From contig JAPDQB010000037.1 of the NCBI GenBank assembly GCA_034506175.1, positions 1 through 64,000 on the forward strand: a stretch of 64,000 nt of DNA, in the 5' to 3' direction. Below are positions 1 through 8,329 of this stretch, piece by piece. The DNA is from a candidate division KSB1 bacterium (GTDB lineage Bacteria > Zhuqueibacterota > Zhuqueibacteria > Zhuqueibacterales > Zhuqueibacteraceae). The notes beneath the pieces were generated by a model. It was not told the origin of the DNA. It ran no database searches and worked only from the letters and a program-made list of their open reading frames with translations. How positions within the stretch are numbered: the first letter of the stretch is position 1; each line of letters begins with the position of its first letter. The position numbers were made by a program, and so were the translations under genes.

Positions 1-95
1 AAATCCGACCGCCCAAGTCAAGGGGGTAGGTCTTCACTACACGGCCTTGACATCGCCAGCAGGCACGAACCGCCGCCCTGTCCGTGCGTGGGAGG

Positions 96-261
96 CTGGC
101 AAAAATTCTTGAACTGTCGAACTTGGGTTAATCGATGACTACAGTGTCGATGTTCGATACCCTGGCGACTTCGCAAGGAAGATGATGCTCGTATGGCAAT
201 CGAAATTATGAACCGAATACGCGAGTTTGTCCGGCGTAAACTCGGTGTCCCTCAAACTTAA
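96..261 (+). pseudogene. HEPN-domain protein, C-terminal remnant
   Basis: Degraded C-terminal end of a HEPN-domain gene. Pieces in different frames read, in order, LAKILEL, then IDDYSVDVRYPGDFA, then EDDARMAIEIMNRIREF followed by a basic tail ending in VPQT and a stop at 259-261. The RYPGD block followed by a long helix is typical of the C-terminal part of HEPN proteins (PF05168-like), which usually pair with a nucleotidyltransferase. At least two frame breaks are needed: after LAKILEL, and between DFA and EDDAR. I cannot define the N-terminus in bases 1-95. The assignment rests on recognising this block by eye. Confidence 0.5.
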
Positions 262-534
262 TCGAGCAAATGCGTGATAAATTATGAGCCGCGTCACGCC
301 GTATCGCAACGTGGCGTATTCGCCGCAATACCGCAAGGAGAAGATCGGGGTGTATTTGAAGCGGATGCTGCGAGAGTTTTGAAAAAATTTTTCCTGAAAT
401 GGAACAAATTCGCGCGAGACATGGTATATATAATCGAACACGACGGGATGCCTGGAGGCGTGATGATGCCAGGGAAATTTAAAGGCATGTGTGTGAAGCG
501 GTTGTTTCCTTTCGTCGTTTTCCTTCCTCCTCAG
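262..534. other. Intergenic stretch without a recognisable gene
   Basis: An open frame of 89 codons runs on the plus strand (274-543), but its translation resembles no family I know and lacks a convincing ribosome binding site. I see no repeat or RNA gene here. It separates the HEPN remnant from the 3' end of the secreted protease gene, which is transcribed toward it. Confidence 0.4.
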
Positions 535-572
535 AATCCCTAGGTTCCTTTGCGAGCCTGGGGATTTTTTTT
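535..572 (+). terminator. Rho-independent terminator
   Basis: AATCCCTAGGTTC (535-547) pairs with GAGCCTGGGGATT (554-566) with two mismatches or wobbles around a 6-base loop, followed by a T run to 572. The T run lies on the plus strand, so it would stop transcripts entering from the left edge. It also separates them from the convergent minus-strand protease gene. Confidence 0.6.
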
Positions 573-602
573 GAGCTTGTAAAAGAAAACATCGGTACGC
601 TC

Positions 603-2561
603 TCACCGAATCAACATCAGTTTTCTCATCTCCTCAAAATTCCCCGCGCGCAGCCGGTAGAAATAGATGCCCGAAGGGAGTTCGGCGCCGTTGGTGTCGC
701 GGCCGTCCCAAAACAGCACATTATAACCGGCGGGAAAATTCGCTTTAGCCAACACGCGTACTCGCCGGCCGAGCAAATCAAAAAGGCTCAATTCCGCCGG
801 TGTATTATGCGGCAGGGAAAAACGAATGGCGGTTTGTGCTCGTGGAGAGGTCGCGTTGGCGCGCAGCGGGTTGGGAAAATTTTGCTCCAGCGCAAATTGC
901 AGCAGCGCGGCTTGCGGCGGCTGGCCGCCAATCGCCACGGCCATTTTTAAATTGTGCGGCTTGCCAAAAGCCTGATCGCCTGGCGTCCAGCTTCCGTTTG
1001 GTAATTTGACGCTGGTGCGAAAGACCGGCCTGGTCACGCCGTCATCGAAAAGCAGTTGCACGGCGCCATTGTCAATCACTTCGACGGACACGAAAAAATC
1101 CTGTCCGGCGGTCACGGCGAGATTGCGATCTCCCAGCCAAAGCTCGTAGGGAATCAGCGCCCCGCGCGTGAGCGCTTGCAAAGGCACATCAATTTGCGTG
1201 ATCGCTTCACCGGGAAGATGGCGATTGGCGAGATGGGGTTTTAAAACGGAAAATCGCAGGTCGCCGGTTCCTTGAATGGCATTTTCCCCGCCGTTGATAA
1301 ACAGACGAATCCACAACAATTGGCCGTTTACGCTCGGCGTAAAGCGCGTCGCCGCTGCCGCATAATTTTGCGTGGTTCCAATCGGCAGAAAAAGCGCGGC
1401 TTTTGCGTCAAAGTATTGGTCGAGAATTTGGTTCGGCGGATCATTGGCGAGAAAATTGATGTTCTCAGTGACGCCGTTGGGCGCGACCGTCACGGCGATG
1501 GCCTCATCGGGCCGGTCGGCCAAATGATCGTGGCTTTCGTGGGCGCCGTTGTAATATTCAAATGGCACGGGCTGTAGAAATGAAAGGTCGGCACGGCTTT
1601 TGGCATACGGCCCCACACTGGAGCCGCCGGTAAAATTTTCCACAATCGGCTCCGCCAAAATAAAATAGTCGCCCGGTGGCAAACCCTGCAATTCAAAAAA
1701 ACCCGGGGCATTGCCGAAATAATCCGTCACGGTGCTGTATCGTTCGGTTGGATTAACGGCGCTGATCGCGATGACATTCGCGCCGCGCACAAACGTGCCG
1801 TTGCGACGCTGGATCATGCCGCGCAGCGTGCCGCGATTGGTGAAAAAATCCGGTGCAGGGTAAAGCCGGCTGACGGAGACGATATCGTCCACGGTAAATT
1901 CCGTGTTGGTCGTGCTGATCGGAAACATCAACGGCACGAGCGCGTCATTCGCCGGAAGCCCGTCGACGCCTTCATGTTTGTTGATTTGCGCGTGATCCAA
2001 ACCGAGCAAATGGCCCAGCTCGTGCTTGATGACGCCGAAATATTGCTGCAGCGTGGCCTTGTTGCTCAAAAAACCGTTGATCAAAATTTCGCTCTCGGCA
2101 TAGAATCCGGCATTGGGGCCGGTGGTGAAATAGGCCGATACCGCCAAACCCAGGGTGTTGTTTTTGGCGCCGGCGCCGCGAATGGCATCCATCATCTGTC
2201 CATCGCTGTCCAACAGCACCGGATTGACGCCGTCGTTGAATTTACCCCAGTACGTTGTGTAATTGCTTGCGGTGACGTCATCCGGAAAATTTTCGCCGCG
2301 CACAAATGACGGTATGGCCGTGGCAATCTGTTCCCAGGCGTTAAAAGCGTCTTGGACGAGGCGCGCCGCGTCGGCGTTGCTGTAGGAGCCAAGCTGGCCG
2401 GGGTCGAGACGCCAAGTCAGGGGAAAGGCGGTTTGGCGATAAACCACGGCGCGATTGGAAAAAACTGTCAGTGGTCCGCCGGCCATGGCGTTACTCGTGA
2501 ACAAAACGATGGACAAAAAAATCGTTTTGCGTTTCAAAAAATCAAGAAAACAATTTTTCAT
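603..2561 (-). CDS. Secreted matrixin-type metalloprotease with C-terminal sorting domain
   Basis: 652-residue secreted zinc protease. Residues 1-27 form a signal peptide ending around SNAMAGG. The zinc site HELGHLLGLDH, near residue 180, is the matrixin/astacin-type HExxHxxGxxH motif, preceded by a segment typical of matrixins. A carboxypeptidase-regulatory-like (CarboxypepD_reg) fold probably follows (residues about 240-310), then a beta-rich region. The last 90 residues start with EQNFPNPL and contain LFDLLGRRV and LPSGIYFYRL, the pattern of Por-secretion-system (type A) sorting domains that resemble FlgD Ig folds. It lies 9 bases downstream of another exported protein on the same strand and is probably co-transcribed with it. 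A GAGG element sits just before the ATG. The substrate is unknown. Confidence 0.85.
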   Translation of the reverse strand: MKNCFLDFLKRKTIFLSIVLFTSNAMAGGPLTVFSNRAVVYRQTAFPLTWRLDPGQLGSYSNADAARLVQDAFNAWEQIATAIPSFVRGENFPDDVTASNYTTYWGKFNDGVNPVLLDSDGQMMDAIRGAGAKNNTLGLAVSAYFTTGPNAGFYAESEILINGFLSNKATLQQYFGVIKHELGHLLGLDHAQINKHEGVDGLPANDALVPLMFPISTTNTEFTVDDIVSVSRLYPAPDFFTNRGTLRGMIQRRNGTFVRGANVIAISAVNPTERYSTVTDYFGNAPGFFELQGLPPGDYFILAEPIVENFTGGSSVGPYAKSRADLSFLQPVPFEYYNGAHESHDHLADRPDEAIAVTVAPNGVTENINFLANDPPNQILDQYFDAKAALFLPIGTTQNYAAAATRFTPSVNGQLLWIRLFINGGENAIQGTGDLRFSVLKPHLANRHLPGEAITQIDVPLQALTRGALIPYELWLGDRNLAVTAGQDFFVSVEVIDNGAVQLLFDDGVTRPVFRTSVKLPNGSWTPGDQAFGKPHNLKMAVAIGGQPPQAALLQFALEQNFPNPLRANATSPRAQTAIRFSLPHNTPAELSLFDLLGRRVRVLAKANFPAGYNVLFWDGRDTNGAELPSGIYFYRLRAGNFEEMRKLMLIR

Positions 2562-2570
2562 AGAGAGCCT

Positions 2571-3140
2571 CTACGGTAGCCGGCCGGCGGCCATTTCGCG
2601 GACGAGTTTGATGAAATCCTGATATTCCATCAGAGGGGCGGTCTGCAAGCTTGCGGTCGGGGCATCGAGATGGGGCGCCAACATTTTCACATGCAGGAGA
2701 TTACCCGCCACAAATTTTTTGCCAGTGGCGCGGTCACGCTGGATGGTTAGCTTGCCCTCGCCGACGCCGATCGGGCTGGTCAATCCCAAAAGGCTGGCAG
2801 GGTAAAGAAAGGCCATCACCTCCTCGCCTTCGCTGAAATAACTCATGTCGGCGACAAAAACATTCAAGCCGTTGTAACTTCCGCCGTACTGTTTAAAGGT
2901 AAAATGACCTTTGCCGACACCGCGCACGGCGTCTTCCACCGCCACGGTATAATTGGTGACGATGAAGCCGCTGGCCGGGTCGCGTTCGCTCCAAACTTTG
3001 ACGACTTTGCCGGACAAAATAAAACCGGAAGCCGCGACCATTTGCTGCAAAGACAAGGGGGATGATTGCGCCAGGCTCATTCGCTGGCTCAACAACAAAA
3101 GCAGCGGCAAAAGCGACATGAAAACTTTTTGACGAGGCAT
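2571..3140 (-). CDS. Exported protein of unknown function
   Basis: 189 residues with a clear signal peptide (basic start, a run of leucines, cleavage probably after SLAQ near residue 25). The mature part is predicted to be beta-rich: it opens with a segment about a gain in conductance-like core (SGKVVKVWSERD), followed by YTVAVEDAVRG, and a hydrophobic VMAFLYPASLLGL stretch. No catalytic motif is visible. It is immediately upstream of the matrixin-type protease gene, and the short spacing suggests an operon in which this protein is made with the protease. Similar small exported proteins often precede matrixin-like genes in FCB genomes, but I cannot name a family. Confidence 0.7.
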   Translation of the reverse strand: MPRQKVFMSLLPLLLLLSQRMSLAQSSPLSLQQMVAASGFILSGKVVKVWSERDPASGFIVTNYTVAVEDAVRGVGKGHFTFKQYGGSYNGLNVFVADMSYFSEGEEVMAFLYPASLLGLTSPIGVGEGKLTIQRDRATGKKFVAGNLLHVKMLAPHLDAPTASLQTAPLMEYQDFIKLVREMAAGRLP

Positions 3141-3225
3141 GGTTCATCTCCGAATATTCAAAAAATCAGTGTTGGAGGGGTGTGGCGAGGCGCAATATTT
3201 GGTTTTTTGGTCTATTGACTTTCTT

Positions 3226-4227
3226 TCATCCAAACTTCTCCTGCTTCGCCTCCCGCGTCATCAGCGCGTTCACCGCTTGTTTGGCATCTTTATTTTCAAA
3301 CAATACGCGATAAACTTCCCCCGTGATCGGCATTTCGACGCCGTGTTGCTGCGCGAGCCGGTAGGCGGCTTGGGTGGTGCGGACGCCTTCGGCCACCATC
3401 ATCATCTCGCTGAGTATGTCTTGCAGCTTGCGGCCCCGGCCGATTTGCTCGCCGACGTGACGATTGCGGCTCTTGCGGCTCATGCAGGTCACAAACAGAT
3501 CGCCCATGCCGGAGAGTCCGGCAAATGTCATCGGATCAGCGCCAAGCTTCACGCCGAGCCGGGTGATTTCGACCAAGCCACGCGTCATCAAGGCGGCTTT
3601 GGTGTTGTCGCCAAATCCCGCGCCGTCGACGATGCCGGCGGCAAGGGCGATGATATTTTTCAATGCGCCGCCCAACTCGACGCCAATGACGTCGTGATGG
3701 GTGTAAACCCGAAAATACGGGTTCATGAAAATTTCCTGCACGGCTTTCGTTGCCGCGAGATCTTTTCCGGCGGCGACGATAGCCGTCGGGATGTGATGGG
3801 CGACTTCAATGGCCAAGCTCGGCCCGGAGAGCACCACCACCGGCGCGGATTCACCCAGCAACGTTGCGAGGACTTGACTCATTCGCAACAACGTGTCGGC
3901 CTCGATTCCTTTGACGGCACTGATGACAATCGCAGATGGTGACAAAGAACGGACTTGTTGCGTGACCGCGCGCAAACCGTGTGACGGCGTCGCCAACAGC
4001 AGAAATGCGGCCTCGATCGTGGCTTCTTCGAGATTGGCAGTGAAACGTAACTTCGATGGCAGCACAATGCCGGGCAGATAATCGGGGCTGTGATGTTGCG
4101 TCGAAAGCTCGGCCACCAGCTCAGGCCGCCGCGCCCAAACCGTGACCTCATGTCCATTTTCACACAAAACTTTTGCCAGGGCCGTGCCCCAGCTTCCCGC
4201 GCCGATCACGCCGATTCGTGCCATCAA
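3226..4227 (-). CDS. gpsA: Glycerol-3-phosphate dehydrogenase [NAD(P)+]
   Basis: 333 residues, the normal length for GpsA. The enzyme reduces dihydroxyacetone phosphate to sn-glycerol 3-phosphate, the backbone for phospholipid synthesis, in the cytoplasm. The N-terminus shows the Rossmann dinucleotide motif IGVIGAGSWGTALA. The family blocks VVLSGPSLAIEVA and LGGALKNIIALAAGIVDG, with the catalytic lysine in the second, and GLSGMGDLFVTC are all present. The start codon overlaps the stop of the upstream PurM-fusion gene by four bases (ATGA type), so translation of the two is probably coupled. Nothing is missing from the family pattern. Confidence 0.96.
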   Translation of the reverse strand: MMARIGVIGAGSWGTALAKVLCENGHEVTVWARRPELVAELSTQHHSPDYLPGIVLPSKLRFTANLEEATIEAAFLLLATPSHGLRAVTQQVRSLSPSAIVISAVKGIEADTLLRMSQVLATLLGESAPVVVLSGPSLAIEVAHHIPTAIVAAGKDLAATKAVQEIFMNPYFRVYTHHDVIGVELGGALKNIIALAAGIVDGAGFGDNTKAALMTRGLVEITRLGVKLGADPMTFAGLSGMGDLFVTCMSRKSRNRHVGEQIGRGRKLQDILSEMMMVAEGVRTTQAAYRLAQQHGVEMPITGEVYRVLFENKDAKQAVNALMTREAKQEKFG

Positions 4228-5768
4228 ACAATTTCTCCGATCACCCAGCTTGCCTCACCAATCTCGCTCAAGCGCCGGCGCAATTCATCGACCGAGGCCG
4301 GGGCGATCACAAAGATCAGGCCAATTCCCAAATTGAAAACGTGTCGCATTTCCACTTCTTCAATTTGTCCGTACTTTTGCAAGAGACGAAACAACGGCGG
4401 TCGTTCCCACGCGCGCCAATCAACCTGCAAATGCAAGCCGTTGCGGAGAAGACGCGCCGTGTTGCCTTCGATGCCGCCGCCGGTGATATGAGAAATGCCG
4501 TGCAGCTCGGAAAATTCTGTCGCCAGCCGAATCGGTTTTTGATAACTGCGATGCGATTTCAATAAAGCGGCGCCGAGTGTTTCGCCAAGCTCGTTTTGAT
4601 CATGATCGAGATGCAAATGCCGAGATGAAATAATTTTTCGCACCAAGGAATAGCCGTTGGTGTGTAAACCATTGGAGGCGATGCCGACGAGCACATCACC
4701 GCTTTGGATGCGACGGCCATCGAGAATTTTTTCTTCTTCAACGATGCCGACAATCGTGCCGGCGAGATCAAATTCACCGGGTTGATAAATGTCGGGCATC
4801 TCCGCCGTTTCGCCGCCGATCAGGGCGCAGCCGGCTTCACGGCAGGCGGCGGACATCCCTTCCATCAATTCGAGAACGACACCCGACTCTAATTTTCCAA
4901 ATGCGAGATAATCGAGAAAGAACAACGGCTGGGCGCCGCCGACCATGATGTCGTTCAAGCAATGATGCACGATATCCGCGCCGAGGCCGCGATATTGTCG
5001 AAGCTGGCAGGCGAGTTTGATTTTGGTGCCGATGCCGTCGACGCTGGCGACCAGCACCGGTTTGCGATAATTTTCCGGCGCGAAACGAAAAAAGCCGCCG
5101 AACAAGCCGATTTCACGCAAAACGTTGTCATTGAACGTTTGCCGCGCCAACTCGCCGATTCGCTTTTTGAGGCCCTCGCCTTTTTCACGATCGACGCCGG
5201 CGGATTTGTAATCCAATTTAACAGGCAACGCCAGTGCGCCAAATTCGGTTTTCAGCAGATCGAAATATTTTAAGCGGGCTTGTTCAAAGAACGCGATGTG
5301 CTCCGGTTGTCGATAATCCGGGTAAGTCCAGTCATTAAAATGGAATTGCTGAAAGCGAAAGCGCAGTTGCACGTCGCCGTAAATGCCGCGGCCGAGATAA
5401 ATGCGATGGTCGTAATTCTTGGTCGTGGCCAAAACGAGCTTCGAAGCCTCCAGATAGCCGGGATCGATGTTGATTTTGCGCTTGCCGTTTTCGGTGTATC
5501 GCGATTCGACCTCCTGCGCGCGCAACTTCCATTCGACTAAAGCGCTCGGATCAATCAACCGGCCGAGCAGCAGAAAAACTTTTTGCAAATTCGCCCCCAT
5601 TTCTTCGGCATAATAGTCGCTATGATTGAATGGAAAAACCGGGCTTTGCATCAGAATGTCGCCAAATTCCTGCATCACCACCGCGCGCACGTCGTCATAC
5701 GAAACGCTCGGGCTAAACAGCACGGCCATGAACAGCGCGGCAGGCGATGGTGATTTCGGAGCGCCCAT
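4224..5768 (-). CDS. purM: DUF4416 domain fused to phosphoribosylformylglycinamidine cyclo-ligase
   Basis: 514 residues in two parts. Residues 1 to about 178 match the DUF4416 family (AALFMAVLFSP near the start, HSDYYAEEMG, the NIDPGYL and GRGIYGDVQL blocks). Residues about 180-514 are a complete PurM: it starts at YKSAGVDREKGEGL and contains ASVDGIGTKIKLA, HCLNDIMVGGAQPLFFLDYL, GGETAEMPDIY and HITGGGIEGNTARLL. PurM makes aminoimidazole ribonucleotide from FGAM and ATP in purine synthesis. Both domains are normally separate proteins. There is no stop between them and no strong internal start, so I call it one fused product. It overlaps gpsA downstream. What DUF4416 does is not known to me. 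Confidence 0.9.
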   Translation of the reverse strand: MGAPKSPSPAALFMAVLFSPSVSYDDVRAVVMQEFGDILMQSPVFPFNHSDYYAEEMGANLQKVFLLLGRLIDPSALVEWKLRAQEVESRYTENGKRKINIDPGYLEASKLVLATTKNYDHRIYLGRGIYGDVQLRFRFQQFHFNDWTYPDYRQPEHIAFFEQARLKYFDLLKTEFGALALPVKLDYKSAGVDREKGEGLKKRIGELARQTFNDNVLREIGLFGGFFRFAPENYRKPVLVASVDGIGTKIKLACQLRQYRGLGADIVHHCLNDIMVGGAQPLFFLDYLAFGKLESGVVLELMEGMSAACREAGCALIGGETAEMPDIYQPGEFDLAGTIVGIVEEEKILDGRRIQSGDVLVGIASNGLHTNGYSLVRKIISSRHLHLDHDQNELGETLGAALLKSHRSYQKPIRLATEFSELHGISHITGGGIEGNTARLLRNGLHLQVDWRAWERPPLFRLLQKYGQIEEVEMRHVFNLGIGLIFVIAPASVDELRRRLSEIGEASWVIGEIV

Positions 5769-5775
5769 AAATCAA

Positions 5776-6036
5776 TTAAACCGGTTGAGGTTTTTTCTTT
5801 TTGCGCGCAACTTTCCTTCGCGAATAACCTTCCCGTATTGCTTTTCGCTCCGGCAACAGTGCTGCATCAATCAGTCTATTGGCTTCGCGGTCAAAAAAAA
5901 TTTCGTTACAGTTTGGGCATTCCCAGTATTGAACCACCGGCGTCGATCGCAATTCACCAAGAACGTTGAATTGATGGACGCCTTTTTTCTTCCGTATGGA
6001 AGGCGATCCACACAAGGGACAATTCCTTGGTTCCAT
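5776..6036 (-). CDS. YgiT/MqsA-type zinc-finger antitoxin-like protein
   Basis: 86 residues starting MEPRNCPLCGSP. Two CxxC pairs, CPLC near residue 6 and CPNC near residue 50 followed by NEIFFDREAN, are the zinc site of YgiT-type (MqsA N-terminal) antitoxins. The C-terminus is basic and has no helix-turn-helix, unlike full MqsA. I chose the ATG at 6036 because the toxin-like reading frame upstream ends with TGA at 6041-6039, two bases before it. The open frame runs on upstream only because the toxin gene carries frameshifts. It may still be made, or it may be an orphan of a dead module. Confidence 0.75.
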   Translation of the reverse strand: MEPRNCPLCGSPSIRKKKGVHQFNVLGELRSTPVVQYWECPNCNEIFFDREANRLIDAALLPERKAIREGYSRRKVARKKKKPQPV

Positions 6037-6038
6037 TT

Positions 6039-6355
6039 TCAGCCTCCAAGTGTTGATCTTTTGGCAGACACAATTATAAAATGTTTCAATTTGCCCCTCC
6101 TTGCGAATGACACCTTTCGAGTAAATCAAAATCCCGTCATAAGTAAAGCTTTCAATGATGTACATTCGCTCATCAGAAGTTTTTCGTTGCGGGCTATGCG
6201 ATTTTTTCGCTCGAATGAGTGAGGCATTTAAGATTGATTCAAGCACATCTTCCTGTGTTAATCCGTCAAGAAGACGTTCTGCATCAGCCTTCAGTGTAAA
6301 TTTAAAGTGGCCTTGAATGGATCAGGCGTTTGATTTTCCTCAAAGCAAAGTCCAT
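6039..6355 (-). pseudogene. Toxin partner of the YgiT-type antitoxin, broken by two frameshifts
   Basis: Reading from the ATG at 6355 gives MDFALRKIKRLIHS, then the frame closes. Skipping one A restores GHFKFTLKADAERLLDGLTQ, EDVLESILNA and RMYIIESFTYDGILIYSKG. A second skipped A, after ETFY, restores IVSAKRSTLGG and a TGA two bases before the antitoxin ATG. The restored product of about 104 residues resembles small DUF4258/MqsR-like toxins that precede YgiT-type antitoxins. Both lesions are single extra A residues, so the gene is inactive unless these are sequence errors. Confidence 0.7.
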
Positions 6356-6384
6356 GTCGCTCTGGAAAGATCGGGCGAATCAGT

Positions 6385-7137
6385 TTAACGCAAAAAAATC
6401 AACCCAACAAACAGCGTCAAAACCACGACAAAATGCATCACATAAGCCGGATAAATCGAATCGGCTTTCACGACGAGCCATCCGGCTATTAACCCCCAAA
6501 AAAATGACAACACGGCGCCGCCGCTATTTGATGGAAATCCGACGCGATAATGCATCGCGCCGAACACCACGCCCTGCGCGACTACGGCAACCGGCAGCGT
6601 AAGATGCGGGCGCGAGAAGGCGACCATCACGCTGCGAAAGATCGTTTCCTCCATCACAGTGCTGAATAACGCGTAACCGATCCCAACCACAATCAGCACA
6701 TCAACCGGCCAGTTTGTTGGAACCGGATTGGCGCCGAAGCTTTGCAGATTTTTTGGCAATAAGGCAAAAAGCGCCAAAACCACTGCGGCAAACCCCAAGC
6801 CGAGGAAAAAGGCGCGGCCCGTCCATTGCCGGGTTTGTCCGGGACCGAAAAAAAGCCCCTTCCAGCTTTCCCCGCTCAGAAAGAAGAGACCGATCAAGCC
6901 GGTCAAGACAAAAATATTCGAATAAGGATAGGCGATACCAAGCTCGTTGATGATGAACATCAACAGGCAAAAGACAAAAACGACGCGGGCCAAACCCATT
7001 GCCGCTCGCCAACTCGGCAAAATGATGCCGAACAAAGTGAGAACGCCAAGGCCAATCGTCGCCCACAGCGGTTGTCCGAAAATAAAATAGGCCGCCACAG
7101 CCACCGCCGGGCCGGCAAGCGCAAGCAGATTTTTCAT
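6385..7137 (-). CDS. CPBP-family intramembrane protease
   Basis: About 250 residues with eight or so hydrophobic segments. It carries the CPBP (Abi, CAAX-processing-like) signature: EETIFRS in a late helix (the EExxxR motif), followed by FGAMHYRVG (FxxxH) and NSGGAVLSFFWGLIAG. These residues form the metal-binding site within the membrane. The ATG at 7137 puts the first membrane helix directly at the N-terminus; a TTG at 7188 would add 17 hydrophobic residues and neither start has a good ribosome binding site. The substrate cannot be predicted. It stands alone between the YgiT module and the cobalamin-binding protein gene. Confidence 0.85.
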   Translation of the reverse strand: MKNLLALAGPAVAVAAYFIFGQPLWATIGLGVLTLFGIILPSWRAAMGLARVVFVFCLLMFIINELGIAYPYSNIFVLTGLIGLFFLSGESWKGLFFGPGQTRQWTGRAFFLGLGFAAVVLALFALLPKNLQSFGANPVPTNWPVDVLIVVGIGYALFSTVMEETIFRSVMVAFSRPHLTLPVAVVAQGVVFGAMHYRVGFPSNSGGAVLSFFWGLIAGWLVVKADSIYPAYVMHFVVVLTLFVGLIFLR

Positions 7138-7306
7138 ATTGAGGCCAAAGAGAAAGAACTTTTTGATGAAACAATTTATAAGGAGCAATTAAAAAAATAT
7201 TCAACCCGGCGAATAAAAGCAAGGAAAAAATCCGGATTGATATAATTAATCTTCAACAAGTAAAATGTGTGCAAAAAAAAGCAAAGACTTTTGACTGACA
7301 GAATCA

Positions 7307-7356
7307 GAACTCTCACAGAAAAAAAATCACTTCGGTGAGAGTTCGAGTTCTGTGAG
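7307..7356 (-). repeat. Overlapping inverted repeats, two mutually exclusive hairpins
   Basis: GAACTCTCAC (7307-7316) pairs perfectly with GTGAGAGTTC (7335-7344). CTCACAGAA (7312-7320) pairs perfectly with TTCTGTGAG (7348-7356). The left arms share bases, so only one hairpin can form at a time. The region lies 44-93 bases past the stop codon of the minus-strand gene at 7400-8320. It could be a 3' processing or termination structure, but a T run follows neither stem on the minus strand. Confidence 0.45.
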
Positions 7357-7399
7357 CGAGTAAATCTTTTTGGTTGCGGCTTGTCCGCGTTGGGTTAAA

Positions 7400-8320
7400 T
7401 TACAGGACCTCCCAACCGTTACCATGATGATGAAACGAGAATATTTGAGGGTGCAGAATCTCCGCCAAAATCTCCAAAGATTCCACCAAGCGCGGGCCGG
7501 GGCGGTTGAAATACTGGTTGCCGTCGGCGAGAAAGACACGGCGGTTACGCACGGCTTGCAAATGCGGCCATTCCGGCTTCTGCACCAACGCGGGCATCTC
7601 CTGTCGTGTGCGGGGAATATCGAAACCGCAAGGAAGAACGACAATAATGTCCGGGTCTTTTTCGCAGAGCTGCTCCCACGTCATCCATGGTGAATGCTTG
7701 CCGGCTTCGCCGAAAAGATTGATGCCGCCGGCCATCTGCACAAGTTCCGGCATCCAGTTGCCGGCGGCCATCAGCGGTTCGATCCATTCGATGCAGGCGA
7801 CAGTGGGTTTGTCTGCTATAATCTGCGCGTGCTGCGAGATGGCATCCATTCGTTGTTGCAACTGTTGAACGAGCTTCTGCCCTCGCGAAGGCGCGTCGAG
7901 TGCCTCGGCGACGCGCATGATATCAGCCCACACGTCTGTGAGGGCATTGGGTTGCAAGGAGACAATTTGCGGCTTGGAATCGATCAGCTCGCACACGGCG
8001 GCTTCGATGTCGCGCAGGCTGACGGCGCAGACTTCACATTGCGTTTGGGCGATGATGATATCCGGGCGCAGTTGGTTGAGCTGCTTTGCATCGACGCGAT
8101 AAACCGACACGCCTTCCTGCAAAATGGCTTTAACGCGCTGGTCGATTTCATGGCTCGTGCCGTCGGTGACGAACTTGGTGGCGGTGCAAATCGGCAGGCG
8201 TTTCACCGATTCCGGAAAGTCACACTCGTGCGAACGTCCGACGAGCCACTCTTCGCAGCCGAGCGCGCAAACGATTTCGGTGCTGCTGGCGATGAGGGAA
8301 ACAATGCGCCTTTGTTGCAT
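7400..8320 (-). CDS. Cobalamin-binding periplasmic-type protein, BtuF family
   Basis: 306 residues with the BtuF/FecB-like fold. The start RIVSLIASSTEIVCALG and the following LVGRSHECDFPE and PDIIIAQTQCEVCAVS blocks are characteristic of the cobalamin-binding class. There is no obvious signal peptide, which is common for this subgroup and leaves open whether it is exported. No BtuC or BtuD gene is beside it. It follows the glycosyltransferase gene by 9 bases and fdhD before that, so the three are probably one transcript. A B12-dependent radical SAM gene elsewhere in the window suggests that the cell uses cobalamin. Confidence 0.85.
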   Translation of the reverse strand: MQQRRIVSLIASSTEIVCALGCEEWLVGRSHECDFPESVKRLPICTATKFVTDGTSHEIDQRVKAILQEGVSVYRVDAKQLNQLRPDIIIAQTQCEVCAVSLRDIEAAVCELIDSKPQIVSLQPNALTDVWADIMRVAEALDAPSRGQKLVQQLQQRMDAISQHAQIIADKPTVACIEWIEPLMAAGNWMPELVQMAGGINLFGEAGKHSPWMTWEQLCEKDPDIIVVLPCGFDIPRTRQEMPALVQKPEWPHLQAVRNRRVFLADGNQYFNRPGPRLVESLEILAEILHPQIFSFHHHGNGWEVL

Positions 8321-8329
8321 GTGACGAAT

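Noticed and set aside
5776..6246. A 156-residue single protein covering the zinc-finger gene
   Set aside because: The N-terminal 70 residues are the end of the frameshifted toxin; the antitoxin has its own ATG directly after the restored toxin stop.
7400..8320. Cobalamin riboswitch near the BtuF-like gene
   Set aside because: No B12-box-like conserved core was seen upstream of the gene or of the fdhD gene that starts the presumed transcript.
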